A DNA stretch of 64,000 bases. It comes from Winogradskyella alexanderae. GTDB taxonomy: Bacteria; Bacteroidota; Bacteroidia; Flavobacteriales; Flavobacteriaceae. Below are positions 36,226 through 44,817 of the stretch, in pieces (the first letter of the stretch is position 1; every line of letters begins with the position of its first letter). Location of the stretch: contig NZ_JAIUJR010000001.1 of the NCBI RefSeq assembly GCF_020166335.1, forward strand, positions 248,001 to 312,000. The letters run 5' to 3'. The notes beneath the pieces were generated by a model. That model saw only the letters and a list, made by a program, of their open reading frames with translations, was not told the DNA's origin and searched no databases. Both the position numbers and the translations under genes were made by a program.

Positions 36226-37152
36226 ATGAGTAAATTAGTGATTGTCGGTACAGTGGCATTTGATGCTATCGAAACGCCTTTTGGTAAAACCGATAAAATC
36301 CTCGGCGGTGCAGGAACCTTTATTGCACTGGCAGCTTCAAAATTCAATATAAATTCTGCTGTTGTTTCTGTGGTAGGTGGTGATTTCCCGCCGAAATACT
36401 TAGACTTCATGTCAGAGCAAAACATAGATATATCTGGTATAGAAATCGTAAAAGAAGGAAAAACCTTTTTTTGGAGCGGAAAGTATCATAACGATATGAA
36501 TTCTCGAGATACGCTTACTACAGAGCTAAATGTTCTTGAAAATTTTGAGCCAAAGGTGCCTGAAGATTATAAAGATGCAGAAGTAGTTATGTTAGGAAAT
36601 TTACATCCGCTAACTCAAATAAGTGTCTTAAACCAAATGACCAAAAAACCTAAACTAGTCGTTCTAGATACAATGAACTTTTGGATGGATTGCGCATTGA
36701 ATGATTTGCACAATACCATGAGACATGTTGATGTAATAACTATTAATGATGAAGAAGCTAGACAATTAACTGGAGAATATTCCTTAGTTGTGGCAGCAAG
36801 AAAGATTTATGAAATGGGTCCAAAATTTGTTGTGATAAAGAAAGGAGAGCACGGCGCACTACTCTTTCATGATGACAATGTTTTCTTTGCACCTGCATTA
36901 CCTCTAGAGGAAGTGTTCGACCCGACAGGGGCAGGTGATACTTTTGCGGGTGGTTTTGTTGGTTACCTAACAAAAACAGAAGACTATTCTTTTGAAAACA
37001 TGAAAACTGCTGTTATATATGGTTCAACCTTGGCTTCTTTTTGTGTTGAAAAATTTGGGACAGAACGAATGCAAAATCTTAATGATTCAGAAGTTTATAA
37101 ACGATTAGACCAATTCAAAAGTCTAACTCAGTTTGATATAGAATTAACCTAA
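36226..37152 (+). CDS. PfkB-family sugar/nucleoside kinase
   Basis: A 308-residue ribokinase-like protein. The glycine-rich N-terminal motif ILGGAGTFIALAASKF and the C-terminal anion-hole motif DPTGAGDTFAGGFVG with its catalytic Asp are both present. The phosphate acceptor cannot be predicted; ribose, nucleosides and fructose-like sugars are all used in this family. It is followed by a strong terminator and a PurF-like gene, a pairing that suggests a link to ribose-phosphate or nucleotide metabolism (inference). Confidence 0.88.
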   Translation: MSKLVIVGTVAFDAIETPFGKTDKILGGAGTFIALAASKFNINSAVVSVVGGDFPPKYLDFMSEQNIDISGIEIVKEGKTFFWSGKYHNDMNSRDTLTTELNVLENFEPKVPEDYKDAEVVMLGNLHPLTQISVLNQMTKKPKLVVLDTMNFWMDCALNDLHNTMRHVDVITINDEEARQLTGEYSLVVAARKIYEMGPKFVVIKKGEHGALLFHDDNVFFAPALPLEEVFDPTGAGDTFAGGFVGYLTKTEDYSFENMKTAVIYGSTLASFCVEKFGTERMQNLNDSEVYKRLDQFKSLTQFDIELT

Positions 37153-37155
37153 CAC

Positions 37156-37186
37156 ATCGCGCTCACTAGTTGAGCGCGATTTTTTT
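37156..37186 (+). terminator. Strong intrinsic terminator, 8 nt before the next start codon
   Basis: A perfect 10-bp stem ATCGCGCTCA/TGAGCGCGAT with loop CTAGT, followed by seven T residues. It begins 3 nt after the PfkB gene stop, and its T-run ends 8 nt before the PurF-like ATG at 37195, leaving no room for an ordinary promoter between them. Confidence 0.9.
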
Positions 37187-37194
37187 GACTTACA

Positions 37195-39093
37195 ATGAGT
37201 GATGCAATAAAACATGAGTGTGGTATAGCTCTTATAAGGCTGTTAAAACCATTAGAATACTACAAAGAAAAATACGGTAGCGCATTTTATGGTGTAAATA
37301 AAATGTATTTGATGATGGAAAAACAGCACAACAGAGGCCAGGATGGTGCTGGTTTTGCTAGTATTAAACTAGATACAAAACCTGGTGAACGCTATATCAG
37401 CCGTGTAAGATCAATTGCACAGCAGCCCATACAAGATATTTTTTCTCAAATTAATGAGCGTGTAAATAAAGAGTTTAGCCTACATCCAGAATATCAAAAT
37501 AACGTAGCGTTACAAAAAAAGCATATACCTTACATTGGAGAACTTTTACTTGGTCATGTTAGATACGGTACTTTTGGCAAAAACAGTGTAGAGAGTGTGC
37601 ATCCCTTTTTGAGACAAAATAATTGGATGCACCGAAACCTTATTGTGGCTGGTAATTTTAATATGACCAACGTTACAGAATTATTTAACAATTTAGTCGA
37701 AATAGGACAACACCCAAAGGAGAAGGCAGATACCATTACAGTAATGGAAAAAATTGGACATTTTTTAGACGATGCCGTATCCAAGATCTATAAAGATTTA
37801 AAGAAAGAAGGTTATTCTAAAATAGAATGCTCTCCTTTAATAGCAGAACGATTAAAAATCAGTAAAATTCTTAAGCGAGCTGCCAAAAATTGGGATGGTG
37901 GTTATGCAATGGCTGGATTACTAGGACATGGCGATTCCTTCGTATTAAGAGATCCAGCCGGAATTCGACCGGCCTATTATTATAAAGATGATGAAGTTGT
38001 TGTGGTTGCTTCTGAGCGCCCTGTAATACAAACAGTTTTTAACGTTCCGTTCGAAGAGGTTGTAGAATTAGCTCCTGGGAATGCAATTATTATCAAAAAG
38101 TCTGGTTTTACAGAAATAAAACAAATTTTAGAGCCATTAGAGCGTAAGGCTTGTTCTTTTGAACGTATCTATTTTTCTAGAGGTAGTGATGCCGAGATTT
38201 ATCAAGAACGAAAAGAATTAGGAAGATTATTAATGCCTAAGGTTCTTGAAGCCATTGATAATGACACAAAAAATACTGTGTTCTCATATATCCCTAACAC
38301 AGCTGAGACATCATTCTTTGGAATGATAGATACTGTTGAGGAGCACCTAAACCATAAAAAGACTGAAGTGATATTGAGGGGGAAAAGAAGTCTTTCTGCG
38401 GAAAAGGTTGAAGAAATATTATCAGAAAGGCCTCGAATAGAAAAAATCGCTATTAAGGATGTTAAACTCAGGACCTTTATAACCGAAGATAGCAGTAGGG
38501 ATGATCTGGTGGCACATGTTTATGATATAACCTATGGTGTTATAAAACCATCTGATAATCTTGTAATTATTGACGACAGTATTGTACGTGGTACCACTTT
38601 AAAAAAGAGTATCATTAAAATGATGGATCGATTAAATCCTAAAAAAATCATTGTGGTTTCCTCTGCGCCTCAAATAAGATATCCCGATTGTTATGGTATT
38701 GATATGGCAAACCTTGAAAGTCTAATTGCATTTAGAGCTGCATTAGAGCTTCTGAGGGACTCCGGAAAATACAATCTTGTTGATGAAGTTTATCAGAAAT
38801 GCATTACTCAAGTTGGAATGAAAGACAAGAATGTACAGAATTATGTCAAAGAAATTTATGATAGCTTTTCCGATGATGAAATTTCCGATAAAATATCAGA
38901 GCTCTTAAGCGATGAAGATGTAAAAGCAGAGGTGAAAATCATCTTTCAACCCGTTAAAAACCTTCACAAAGCTTGTCCTAATAATTTAGGCGACTGGTAC
39001 TTTACTGGAGACTACCCAACACCTGGAGGAAATAGAGTGGTAAACAAAGCGTTCATAAATTTTTATGAAGGCAACAAAGAACGCGCATATTAA
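37195..39093 (+). CDS. PurF-like class II glutamine amidotransferase / phosphoribosyltransferase (632 aa)
   Basis: A 632-residue protein, longer than standard PurF (about 500). The nucleophile Cys is residue 9 (IKHECGIAL), so an eight-residue propeptide would have to be removed to expose it, as in some PurF enzymes. The glutaminase domain shows MEKQHNRGQDGAGF and LLGHVRYGTFG; the phosphoribosyltransferase domain has the PRPP loop VIIDDSIVRGTT and the upstream VKLRTFI segment. It could be the purine-pathway amidophosphoribosyltransferase or a paralogue with another substrate; no other purine gene apart from purN is near. It follows the PfkB gene and a terminator. Confidence 0.85.
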   Translation: MSDAIKHECGIALIRLLKPLEYYKEKYGSAFYGVNKMYLMMEKQHNRGQDGAGFASIKLDTKPGERYISRVRSIAQQPIQDIFSQINERVNKEFSLHPEYQNNVALQKKHIPYIGELLLGHVRYGTFGKNSVESVHPFLRQNNWMHRNLIVAGNFNMTNVTELFNNLVEIGQHPKEKADTITVMEKIGHFLDDAVSKIYKDLKKEGYSKIECSPLIAERLKISKILKRAAKNWDGGYAMAGLLGHGDSFVLRDPAGIRPAYYYKDDEVVVVASERPVIQTVFNVPFEEVVELAPGNAIIIKKSGFTEIKQILEPLERKACSFERIYFSRGSDAEIYQERKELGRLLMPKVLEAIDNDTKNTVFSYIPNTAETSFFGMIDTVEEHLNHKKTEVILRGKRSLSAEKVEEILSERPRIEKIAIKDVKLRTFITEDSSRDDLVAHVYDITYGVIKPSDNLVIIDDSIVRGTTLKKSIIKMMDRLNPKKIIVVSSAPQIRYPDCYGIDMANLESLIAFRAALELLRDSGKYNLVDEVYQKCITQVGMKDKNVQNYVKEIYDSFSDDEISDKISELLSDEDVKAEVKIIFQPVKNLHKACPNNLGDWYFTGDYPTPGGNRVVNKAFINFYEGNKERAY

Positions 39094-39097
39094 ATTC

Positions 39098-39138
39098 GAT
39101 AAAAACGCCTTTTTATCCGATAAAATAAGTATTTTATC
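39098..39138 (+). repeat. Two back-to-back AT-rich hairpins after the PurF-like gene
   Basis: GATAAAAA-cgcc-TTTTTATC (39098-39117) is followed one base later by GATAAAAT-aagt-ATTTTATC (39119-39138). Both are perfect 8-bp stems. The first could act as a weak terminator 4 nt after the stop; the facing arms in the middle can also pair with each other, so alternative folds are possible. Confidence 0.5.
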
Positions 39139-39168
39139 TATGAATTGTGCATTTCATCCAATATTTAC

Positions 39169-39197
39169 TTCGTTTTAACAAATTAAATATACATTAG
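39169..39197 (+). promoter_or_regulatory. Promoter of small-RNA-like unit 1
   Basis: TTCG (39169-39172), a 17-nt spacer and TACATTAG (39190-39197): each box differs by one base from the Bacteroidota TTTG/TAnnTTTG consensus. Unit 2 has the perfect form with exactly the same spacing. Confidence 0.5.
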
Positions 39198-39273
39198 AGT
39201 CACCATAACATAAGTAGGTTAAGTTCATGGTAGATTTGGGGCAAAAAAAGGTGAACAATGTTCACCTTTTTTT
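39198..39273 (+). ncRNA. Candidate small RNA, unit 1 (with own terminator)
   Basis: A predicted transcript of about 71 nt starting near 39203. The body is the same as in unit 2 from AGTCACC to the terminator stem, apart from one C/T difference (39226) and one extra A. A possible 5' helix pairs ACCATAA (39202-39208) with TTCATGGT (39224-39231), weakened by an A-C mismatch at the variant base. The terminator is GGTGAAC-AAT-GTTCACC plus seven T residues (39250-39273). No conserved reading frame is present. The family is not recognised. Confidence 0.65.
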
Positions 39274-39402
39274 ATGGACTTACTTGAAGTATTACTTTAA
39301 GTTAATAGCACAGTTCTATATATTTCAATATTAACATATGTAAACAATTGCTACACTTTCCACCCTTAGACTAATATATAGGTCGTTTATCCAATAAATT
39401 CA

Positions 39403-39431
39403 TTTGTTAAATTATAGTGCACTTATATTTG
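39403..39431 (+). promoter_or_regulatory. Promoter of small-RNA-like unit 2
   Basis: TTTG (39403-39406), a 17-nt spacer and TATATTTG (39424-39431): a perfect Bacteroidota sigma-A promoter with no gene start downstream, only the short repeat unit and its terminator. Confidence 0.7.
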
Positions 39432-39507
39432 AGTCACCATAACATAAGTAGGTTAAGTTTATGGTAGATTTGGGGCAAAAAAGGTGAACTCTCTGTTCAC
39501 CTTTTTT
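39432..39507 (+). ncRNA. Candidate small RNA, unit 2 (with own terminator)
   Basis: A predicted transcript of about 71 nt starting near 39437 and ending in the terminator GGTGAAC-TCTCT-GTTCACC plus six T residues (39483-39507). The terminator stem is identical to unit 1 but the loop differs in sequence and length (5 versus 3 nt), while the upstream body is almost invariant. ACCATAA (39436-39442) can pair with TTATGGT (39459-39465) as a 7-bp 5' hairpin, leaving a GATTTGGGGC-type single strand before the terminator. It is placed between the PurF-like gene and sod (convergent). Confidence 0.7.
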
Positions 39508-39552
39508 CATTTTTGATTCTCACTAAAATAGGATCTTGGTTTCTAAAGACAT

Positions 39553-39584
39553 AAAAAATCCAAGCCTTAAATTAAGCCTTGGAT
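39553..39584 (-). terminator. sod terminator
   Basis: On the minus strand, an 11-bp stem with one internal mismatch (ATCCAAG/CTTGGAT outer arms, 5-nt loop) followed by a T-run. It lies 25 nt beyond the sod stop codon. Confidence 0.75.
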
Positions 39585-39608
39585 AAAATACTAAATCTTT
39601 AAGGATTG

Positions 39609-40217
39609 TTACTTCGCCTCGGCATAACGCCTTTCAACTTCATTCCAATTAATTACTTTAAAGAAGGCTTCAATATAATCAGGTCTTCTGTTTTGATATT
39701 TGAGATAATATGCATGCTCCCATACATCGAGCCCTAGTATTGGCGTTCCGCCACAGCTAACGCCAGGCATTAATGGATTGTCTTGATTTGGCGTAGAGCA
39801 TACCTCTACTTTTCCTCCTTTATGAACACAAAGCCATGCCCAACCAGAACCAAACTGGGTTGCAGCTGCTTTACTAAAAGCTTCTACAAAAGCGTCTTTA
39901 GATCCAAATTCTGCTTCAATTGCGTCTTTTAATTCACCTGACAAATAACCTCTGTCTTCAGGATTCATTACATCCCAAAAGAGACTGTGATTGTAAAATC
40001 CACCTCCATTATTTCTAACTGCGCCATTAGCCATGTCCAAGTTGGTAAGAATATCTTCAATTGATTTTCCTTCTAAATTAGTTCCTTCTATGGCTGCGTT
40101 AAGTTTTGTGGTATATCCGTTATGATGCTTACTGTGATGTATTTCCATTGTTCTTGCATCAATATGTGGTTCTAAAGCATCGTATGCATATTTTAATTTT
40201 GGTAGTTCAAAAGCCAT
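39609..40217 (-). CDS. sodA: Superoxide dismutase (Mn-type of the Fe/Mn family)
   Basis: A 202-residue cytoplasmic enzyme converting superoxide to oxygen and peroxide. The four metal ligands are His27 (MEIHHSKHH), His76 (YNHSLFW), Asp163 and His167 (LDVWEHAYY). The glycine run at 70-72 and Gln144 in PNQDNPLM are the second-sphere pattern of manganese enzymes, though cambialistic use of iron is possible. It is a single-gene unit with a -7 box upstream and its own terminator, convergent with the small-RNA units. Confidence 0.95.
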   Translation of the reverse strand: MAFELPKLKYAYDALEPHIDARTMEIHHSKHHNGYTTKLNAAIEGTNLEGKSIEDILTNLDMANGAVRNNGGGFYNHSLFWDVMNPEDRGYLSGELKDAIEAEFGSKDAFVEAFSKAAATQFGSGWAWLCVHKGGKVEVCSTPNQDNPLMPGVSCGGTPILGLDVWEHAYYLKYQNRRPDYIEAFFKVINWNEVERRYAEAK

Positions 40218-40252
40218 AATTCTTTGGTTTTAAGTTAATAATTCAATATTTA

Positions 40253-40260
40253 CAAAATTA
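40253..40260 (-). promoter_or_regulatory. sod promoter -7 box
   Basis: On the minus strand TAATTTTG matches TAnnTTTG, 35 nt before the ATG. There is no obvious -33 element. Confidence 0.5.
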
Positions 40261-40327
40261 CAATAATGACATTTAGAAAATCTAAATAAATTATTAAGAT
40301 TCCCTATTTTGGTATAAAATTATTCTT

Positions 40328-43300
40328 TTGCAAAAATCTACCTTTAACATATACAATGCGTCTGCTGGAAGTGGCAAAACCTTCACTTTAACCAAATCTT
40401 ACCTTAAAATTCTGCTTTCTTCAAAAAACCCTGAATATTTTAAAAATTTATTGGCAATTACATTTACCAATAAGGCAGTAGGCGAAATGAAAGATAGAAT
40501 TATTCAAATGCTCAAGCTTTTCTCCTCTATTGAAGGCTTGGAGCAACACGATTCTATGTTCAAGACAATCTGTGAGGAACTAAAAATAAGTCCAAAATCG
40601 CTTCACCACGACTCAAAGCTTATTTTAAAACATATTATTCATAATTATGGAGCTTTTGAGGTTTCGACGATTGACGGCTTTACACATCGCATAATTAGAA
40701 CTTTTGCTCAAGATTTAAAGCTACCTGTTAATTTTGAGGTTGAGTTAGACGCAAAGCGGTTGTTAACTGAAGCTGTGGATAGTCTAATTTCAAAAGCCGG
40801 TACTGACTCAGCACTAACAAAGCTGTTAATTGATTTTGCAATTGAGAAGGCTGAAGAAGATAAAAGCTGGGACATAAGTTATGACTTTGAAAAAATTTCA
40901 AGTTTACTGATTAATGAAAACGACAGTGCTGCTTTAAGGTCATTTGAGAATAAAACGTTAGATGATTTTAAGCAATTAAAAACCAAACTTATTCAGGAAA
41001 TTACTAATCTAGAAAAAGCCCTTAAAAAAGAAGCCGAGACAACCTTAAATTTCATTGAAGAATGCGGACTTCAGTTTGATGATTTTAGTAGAAAATCTTT
41101 ACCAAATCATTTTAAAAATTTAAGTGATAGTAATATCAGCATTAAATTTGATTTAGCTTGGCAATCCGATTTATTGGATGCAAAGGCGCTTTACCCAAAA
41201 CGGGTAACGCCCGAAATTGCCACAATTATTGATACTATTCAACCTCATTTAGCTGAAGCTTACACCAACACTAAAACTTTAGTTTTCAGATTAAAACTTA
41301 AGAAAGGACTATATAATAACATTACGCCTCTTTCAGTCTTAAATGCTATTCAAGCCGAATTAAACACTATCAAGAAAGAACAAAATAAACTTTTAATTTC
41401 AGAATTTAATTCGCTCATAAGCAACGAAATCAAAGACCAACCAACACCTTTTATTTATGAGCGCCTGGGAGAAAAATATAAGCATTATTTTATCGACGAG
41501 TTTCAGGACACCTCAGTTATGCAGTGGACCAACCTGATACCGTTAATAGACAATGCACTTTCTGCGTCAAATGGTTCTCTAATGTTGGTTGGAGACGCAA
41601 AGCAAGCCATTTACCGTTGGCGTGGTGGAAAGGTAGAACAGTTCATAGAACTGTACAATCGTACAAGCAATCCATTTCAGGTCGATGCAACTATTGAGCC
41701 CTTGGAAACTAACTACAGAAGTGCTAGAGCAATAGTAAATTTTAATAACTCCTTCTTCAATTTTGTTAGCGGTACTTATCTTACGCAAGAGAACTATGCA
41801 TCTCTTTACAACGGTTCTAAACAAAACACTCACAACGAGAAAGAGGGGTTTGTTAAGATTAGTTTTGTTCAATCTTCCGATCAAGATGAAGATGTTACGC
41901 AACTATATATTGCCAACGTTTACGAAACAATTCAAAACTGTTTAAACAATGGCTACGAATTGAAAGATATTTGTGTTTTGGTTAGAAAACACAAAGAAGG
42001 CGTTTTGGTGTCTGATTTCCTATCGAATAATTCAATTCCCATTACATCCTCAGAAACACTTCTAATAGAGAATTCTGAAAAGGTTGTCTTTTTAAATAAT
42101 CTTATAAAACTGCTTTTACAACCCGAAAATGCACAACTTCAAATTGAGGCGTTAACCTATATTGCCAAAATCAAAGATGTTAGCGATAAACACCTGTTTT
42201 TTAAAACGCATTTTAATAAAAATTCGAAGAAAACAATTGAAAATTTAAGCCAAATTGGATATGGCTTGAACATCAATACGCTTTTAGAAATGCCTATTTA
42301 TGAATTAATTGAAGAATTAATTAGAGTTTTTGACTTGAATGAAACATCGGACGCCTTTTTACAATATTATCTGGATTTTGTTTTAGAATTTACACAGAAA
42401 CAAAACTCAGATTTGTCACAATTTATTGATTTTTTTGAGCAAAAGAAGGATAAACTAAGCATTACTACACCGCAAAATTTAAACGCTGTAAACATCATGA
42501 CAATTCATAAATCCAAAGGATTAGAGTTTCCTGTTATAATTTTTCCGTTTGCTTCATTAAACATATATCATGAAATAGAGCCAAGAGTGTGGTTCCCAGT
42601 TGACCCAAAAGAAAACAATGGCTTCAGCCAATTATTATTAAATTTTAATAAAGACATTGAACATTTTAACGAAATTGGAAATACGATTTACAACGAGCAC
42701 CAATCTCAACTTGAACTAGACAACATAAACTTGCTCTATGTTGCACTAACCAGAGCTGTTGAGCGATTGTATATCGTTTCCAAAGAAGATTTTACAAAGT
42801 CTGGAGAACCAAACCCAAAAACCTATTCAGGCATGTTTATTTCTTACCTTAAGTCAATTGGACAATGGAATGAGGCTTCCTCTTCCTATGAATTTGGTAC
42901 AATCAATGAAAAAGCAGATTCCAAAAAAGAAACTACAGATTTTAGATCATTACATCTAATTTCAACTCGAAAAGAAGACCACAATTTAAATATTGTTACA
43001 AAATCTGGATTACTCTGGGATACTAAACAAGAAAAAGCAATTGAAAAAGGAAACATCATACATAATCTTCTATCTAAAATAAAAACAAAGGATGACGTTA
43101 GTTTTGCTTTAGACGATATGGTTACTACTGGTGAAATTTCAGAAGACTCAGTAATAGCACTAAAAAGCATCGCAATGGAAGTTATAAATCATGAACAGAT
43201 TAAACATTTATTTTCAAATAATTATACAATTTATAATGAAAGAGAGTTGATTACAAACAGAGGGGTTCAGATTAGGCCAGACCGACTAAATATCAATCCA

Positions 43301-43462
43301 AACAACGAAGTTATTATTACAGACTACAAAACAGGAAGTCACAAACCTTCGCACACAAAACAGATTCAAGGATATGAAGCTGTATTAAAAGAAATGAAGT
43401 TAACAATTACAAATAAATATTTAGTGTACATAAATGAGGCTGTAAATGTCATTGAAGTGTAG
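40328..43462 (+). CDS. UvrD-type helicase-nuclease (AddA/RecB-like)
   Basis: A 1044-residue superfamily 1 helicase with a C-terminal nuclease. Walker A is ASAGSGKT at residues 11-18; further motifs include ITFTNKAVGEMKDR, the Walker B HYFIDEFQDTSVMQW, VGDAKQAIYRWRGG, LETNYRSARAIV, IMTIHKSKGLEFPV and LLYVALTRA. Near the C-terminus RPDRLN and IITDYKTGSH with QIQGYEAVL form a PD-(D/E)xK nuclease site. The start appears to be TTG at 40328: no ATG exists between the upstream stop and the Walker motif. An AddB-like gene lies 3 kb downstream, so the two probably form a double-strand-break-processing complex. Confidence 0.9.
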   Translation: MQKSTFNIYNASAGSGKTFTLTKSYLKILLSSKNPEYFKNLLAITFTNKAVGEMKDRIIQMLKLFSSIEGLEQHDSMFKTICEELKISPKSLHHDSKLILKHIIHNYGAFEVSTIDGFTHRIIRTFAQDLKLPVNFEVELDAKRLLTEAVDSLISKAGTDSALTKLLIDFAIEKAEEDKSWDISYDFEKISSLLINENDSAALRSFENKTLDDFKQLKTKLIQEITNLEKALKKEAETTLNFIEECGLQFDDFSRKSLPNHFKNLSDSNISIKFDLAWQSDLLDAKALYPKRVTPEIATIIDTIQPHLAEAYTNTKTLVFRLKLKKGLYNNITPLSVLNAIQAELNTIKKEQNKLLISEFNSLISNEIKDQPTPFIYERLGEKYKHYFIDEFQDTSVMQWTNLIPLIDNALSASNGSLMLVGDAKQAIYRWRGGKVEQFIELYNRTSNPFQVDATIEPLETNYRSARAIVNFNNSFFNFVSGTYLTQENYASLYNGSKQNTHNEKEGFVKISFVQSSDQDEDVTQLYIANVYETIQNCLNNGYELKDICVLVRKHKEGVLVSDFLSNNSIPITSSETLLIENSEKVVFLNNLIKLLLQPENAQLQIEALTYIAKIKDVSDKHLFFKTHFNKNSKKTIENLSQIGYGLNINTLLEMPIYELIEELIRVFDLNETSDAFLQYYLDFVLEFTQKQNSDLSQFIDFFEQKKDKLSITTPQNLNAVNIMTIHKSKGLEFPVIIFPFASLNIYHEIEPRVWFPVDPKENNGFSQLLLNFNKDIEHFNEIGNTIYNEHQSQLELDNINLLYVALTRAVERLYIVSKEDFTKSGEPNPKTYSGMFISYLKSIGQWNEASSSYEFGTINEKADSKKETTDFRSLHLISTRKEDHNLNIVTKSGLLWDTKQEKAIEKGNIIHNLLSKIKTKDDVSFALDDMVTTGEISEDSVIALKSIAMEVINHEQIKHLFSNNYTIYNERELITNRGVQIRPDRLNINPNNEVIITDYKTGSHKPSHTKQIQGYEAVLKEMKLTITNKYLVYINEAVNVIEV

Positions 43463-43481
43463 CTTAATGCTATTATCTTTG
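43452..43481 (+). promoter_or_regulatory. kbl promoter
   Basis: TTG (43452-43454), a 19-nt spacer and TATCTTTG (43474-43481), an exact TAnnTTTG. It overlaps the end of the AddA-like gene and lies 19 nt before the kbl ATG. Confidence 0.65.
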
Positions 43482-43500
43482 CACTATAAAAAACAATAGA

Positions 43501-44694
43501 ATGTACGGAGCAATAAAAGATTATTTACAACAAGAGATTGAATCTATTAAAGAGGCTGGTCTATATAAGGAAGAACGTATTATTACTTCGCCCCAAGGTG
43601 CTGAAATTACTCTAAATACTGGCGAAACAGTATTAAACTTTTGTGCGAATAATTATTTAGGATTATCATCGCATCCCGAGGTTATCCAAGCAGCAAAAGA
43701 CACCTTAGATTCCCATGGCTTTGGAATGTCTTCCGTTAGATTTATCTGCGGTACTCAAGACATACATAAAGAATTAGAACAAAAGATTGCTGATTTTTAC
43801 GGAACTGAGGACACTATATTGTATGCCGCTGCTTTTGACGCCAATGGTGGTGTATTTGAGCCCCTTCTTGGTAAGGAAGATGCAATTATATCAGATTCGC
43901 TCAATCATGCTTCAATAATAGATGGGGTTAGATTGTGTAAAGCTGCAAGATATCGCTACGATAATAATGATATGGCCGACTTGGAAAAACAGCTTATCGC
44001 AGCAAACCAAAATGGGGCTAGGCATAAAATCATTGTTACAGATGGTGTTTTTTCGATGGATGGGCTAGTTGCACCGTTAGACAAAATCTGTGATCTTGCT
44101 GATAAATACGATGCCATGGTAATGATAGATGAATGTCATGCTACAGGGTTTATAGGTGAAACAGGTATTGGAACTCTTGAAGAAAAAGGCGTTTTAGGCC
44201 GTATAGACATAATTACAGGTACCTTGGGAAAAGCTTTAGGTGGTGCAATGGGCGGTTACACTACTGCAAAAAAGGAGATTATAGAAATTTTGAGACAACG
44301 TTCAAGACCTTACTTGTTTTCAAACTCTTTGGCTCCGGCAATAGTTGGCGCATCTATAAAGGTTTTTGAGATGTTAAAAAACGACACAACCTTAAGAGAT
44401 AAGTTAGATTGGAATACAAAATATTTTAAAAGGAAATTACAAGAATCAGGCTTTGATATCATTGATGGGGATTCTGCTATCGTTCCAGTAATGCTGTATG
44501 ATGCTAAACTAAGTCAAACAATGGCTAATATGTTATTAAAGGAGGGTATTTACGTTATTGGTTTTTTCTATCCAGTCGTGCCAAAAGACAAAGCAAGGAT
44601 AAGAGTACAGTTGTCAGCGGCGCACACCAAAGAACAACTGGATAAAGCGATTGCAGGATTTGTTAAAGTTGGGAAGGCGTTAGAAATAATTTAA
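43501..44694 (+). CDS. kbl: Glycine C-acetyltransferase (2-amino-3-ketobutyrate CoA ligase)
   Basis: A 397-residue PLP enzyme of threonine degradation, cleaving 2-amino-3-oxobutyrate with CoA to glycine and acetyl-CoA. The PLP lysine is Lys244 in [13 protein letters not shown], the same position as in the E. coli enzyme; [10 protein letters not shown] and [12 protein letters not shown] are other conserved pieces of the alpha-oxoamine synthase family. Length and N-terminus match Kbl rather than BioF or serine palmitoyltransferase. No threonine dehydrogenase gene is adjacent. Confidence 0.92.
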   Translation: MYGAIKDYLQQEIESIKEAGLYKEERIITSPQGAEITLNTGETVLNFCANNYLGLSSHPEVIQAAKDTLDSHGFGMSSVRFICGTQDIHKELEQKIADFYGTEDTILYAAAFDANGGVFEPLLGKEDAIISDSLNHASIIDGVRLCKAARYRYDNNDMADLEKQLIAANQNGARHKIIVTDGVFSMDGLVAPLDKICDLADKYDAMVMIDECHATGFIGETGIGTLEEKGVLGRIDIITGTLGKALGGAMGGYTTAKKEIIEILRQRSRPYLFSNSLAPAIVGASIKVFEMLKNDTTLRDKLDWNTKYFKRKLQESGFDIIDGDSAIVPVMLYDAKLSQTMANMLLKEGIYVIGFFYPVVPKDKARIRVQLSAAHTKEQLDKAIAGFVKVGKALEII

Positions 44695-44740
44695 AATCGT
44701 TACAATCTCACTATTTTAGGGCATAATTGCAATATTTTTA

Positions 44741-44748
44741 TATATTTG
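44741..44748 (+). promoter_or_regulatory. -7 box of the OmpA/TSP3 porin gene
   Basis: TATATTTG is an exact match, 69 nt upstream of the ATG, implying a leader of about 63 nt, longer than most in this window. The best TTG is too close (11-nt spacing) to be a -33 element. Confidence 0.5.
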
Positions 44749-44817
44749 TCTTTGTTAATAAATTTTAACAACTTACTTTTGCCAACAATTAACACTTAAA
44801 ATTAAATTAATTAGAAT

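Noticed and set aside
39228-39480. Short reading frames starting at the ATG inside each small-RNA unit (ATGGTAGATTTGGGG)
   Set aside because: The first seven codons match, but an A indel shifts the frame: unit 2 stops after eight codons and unit 1 continues through its terminator. No conserved peptide results.
39198-39507. A CRISPR array or mobile repeat for the two repeat units
   Set aside because: There are only two copies 234 nt apart, each with promoter and terminator, no spacers, no cas genes, no terminal inverted repeats and no target-site duplication.
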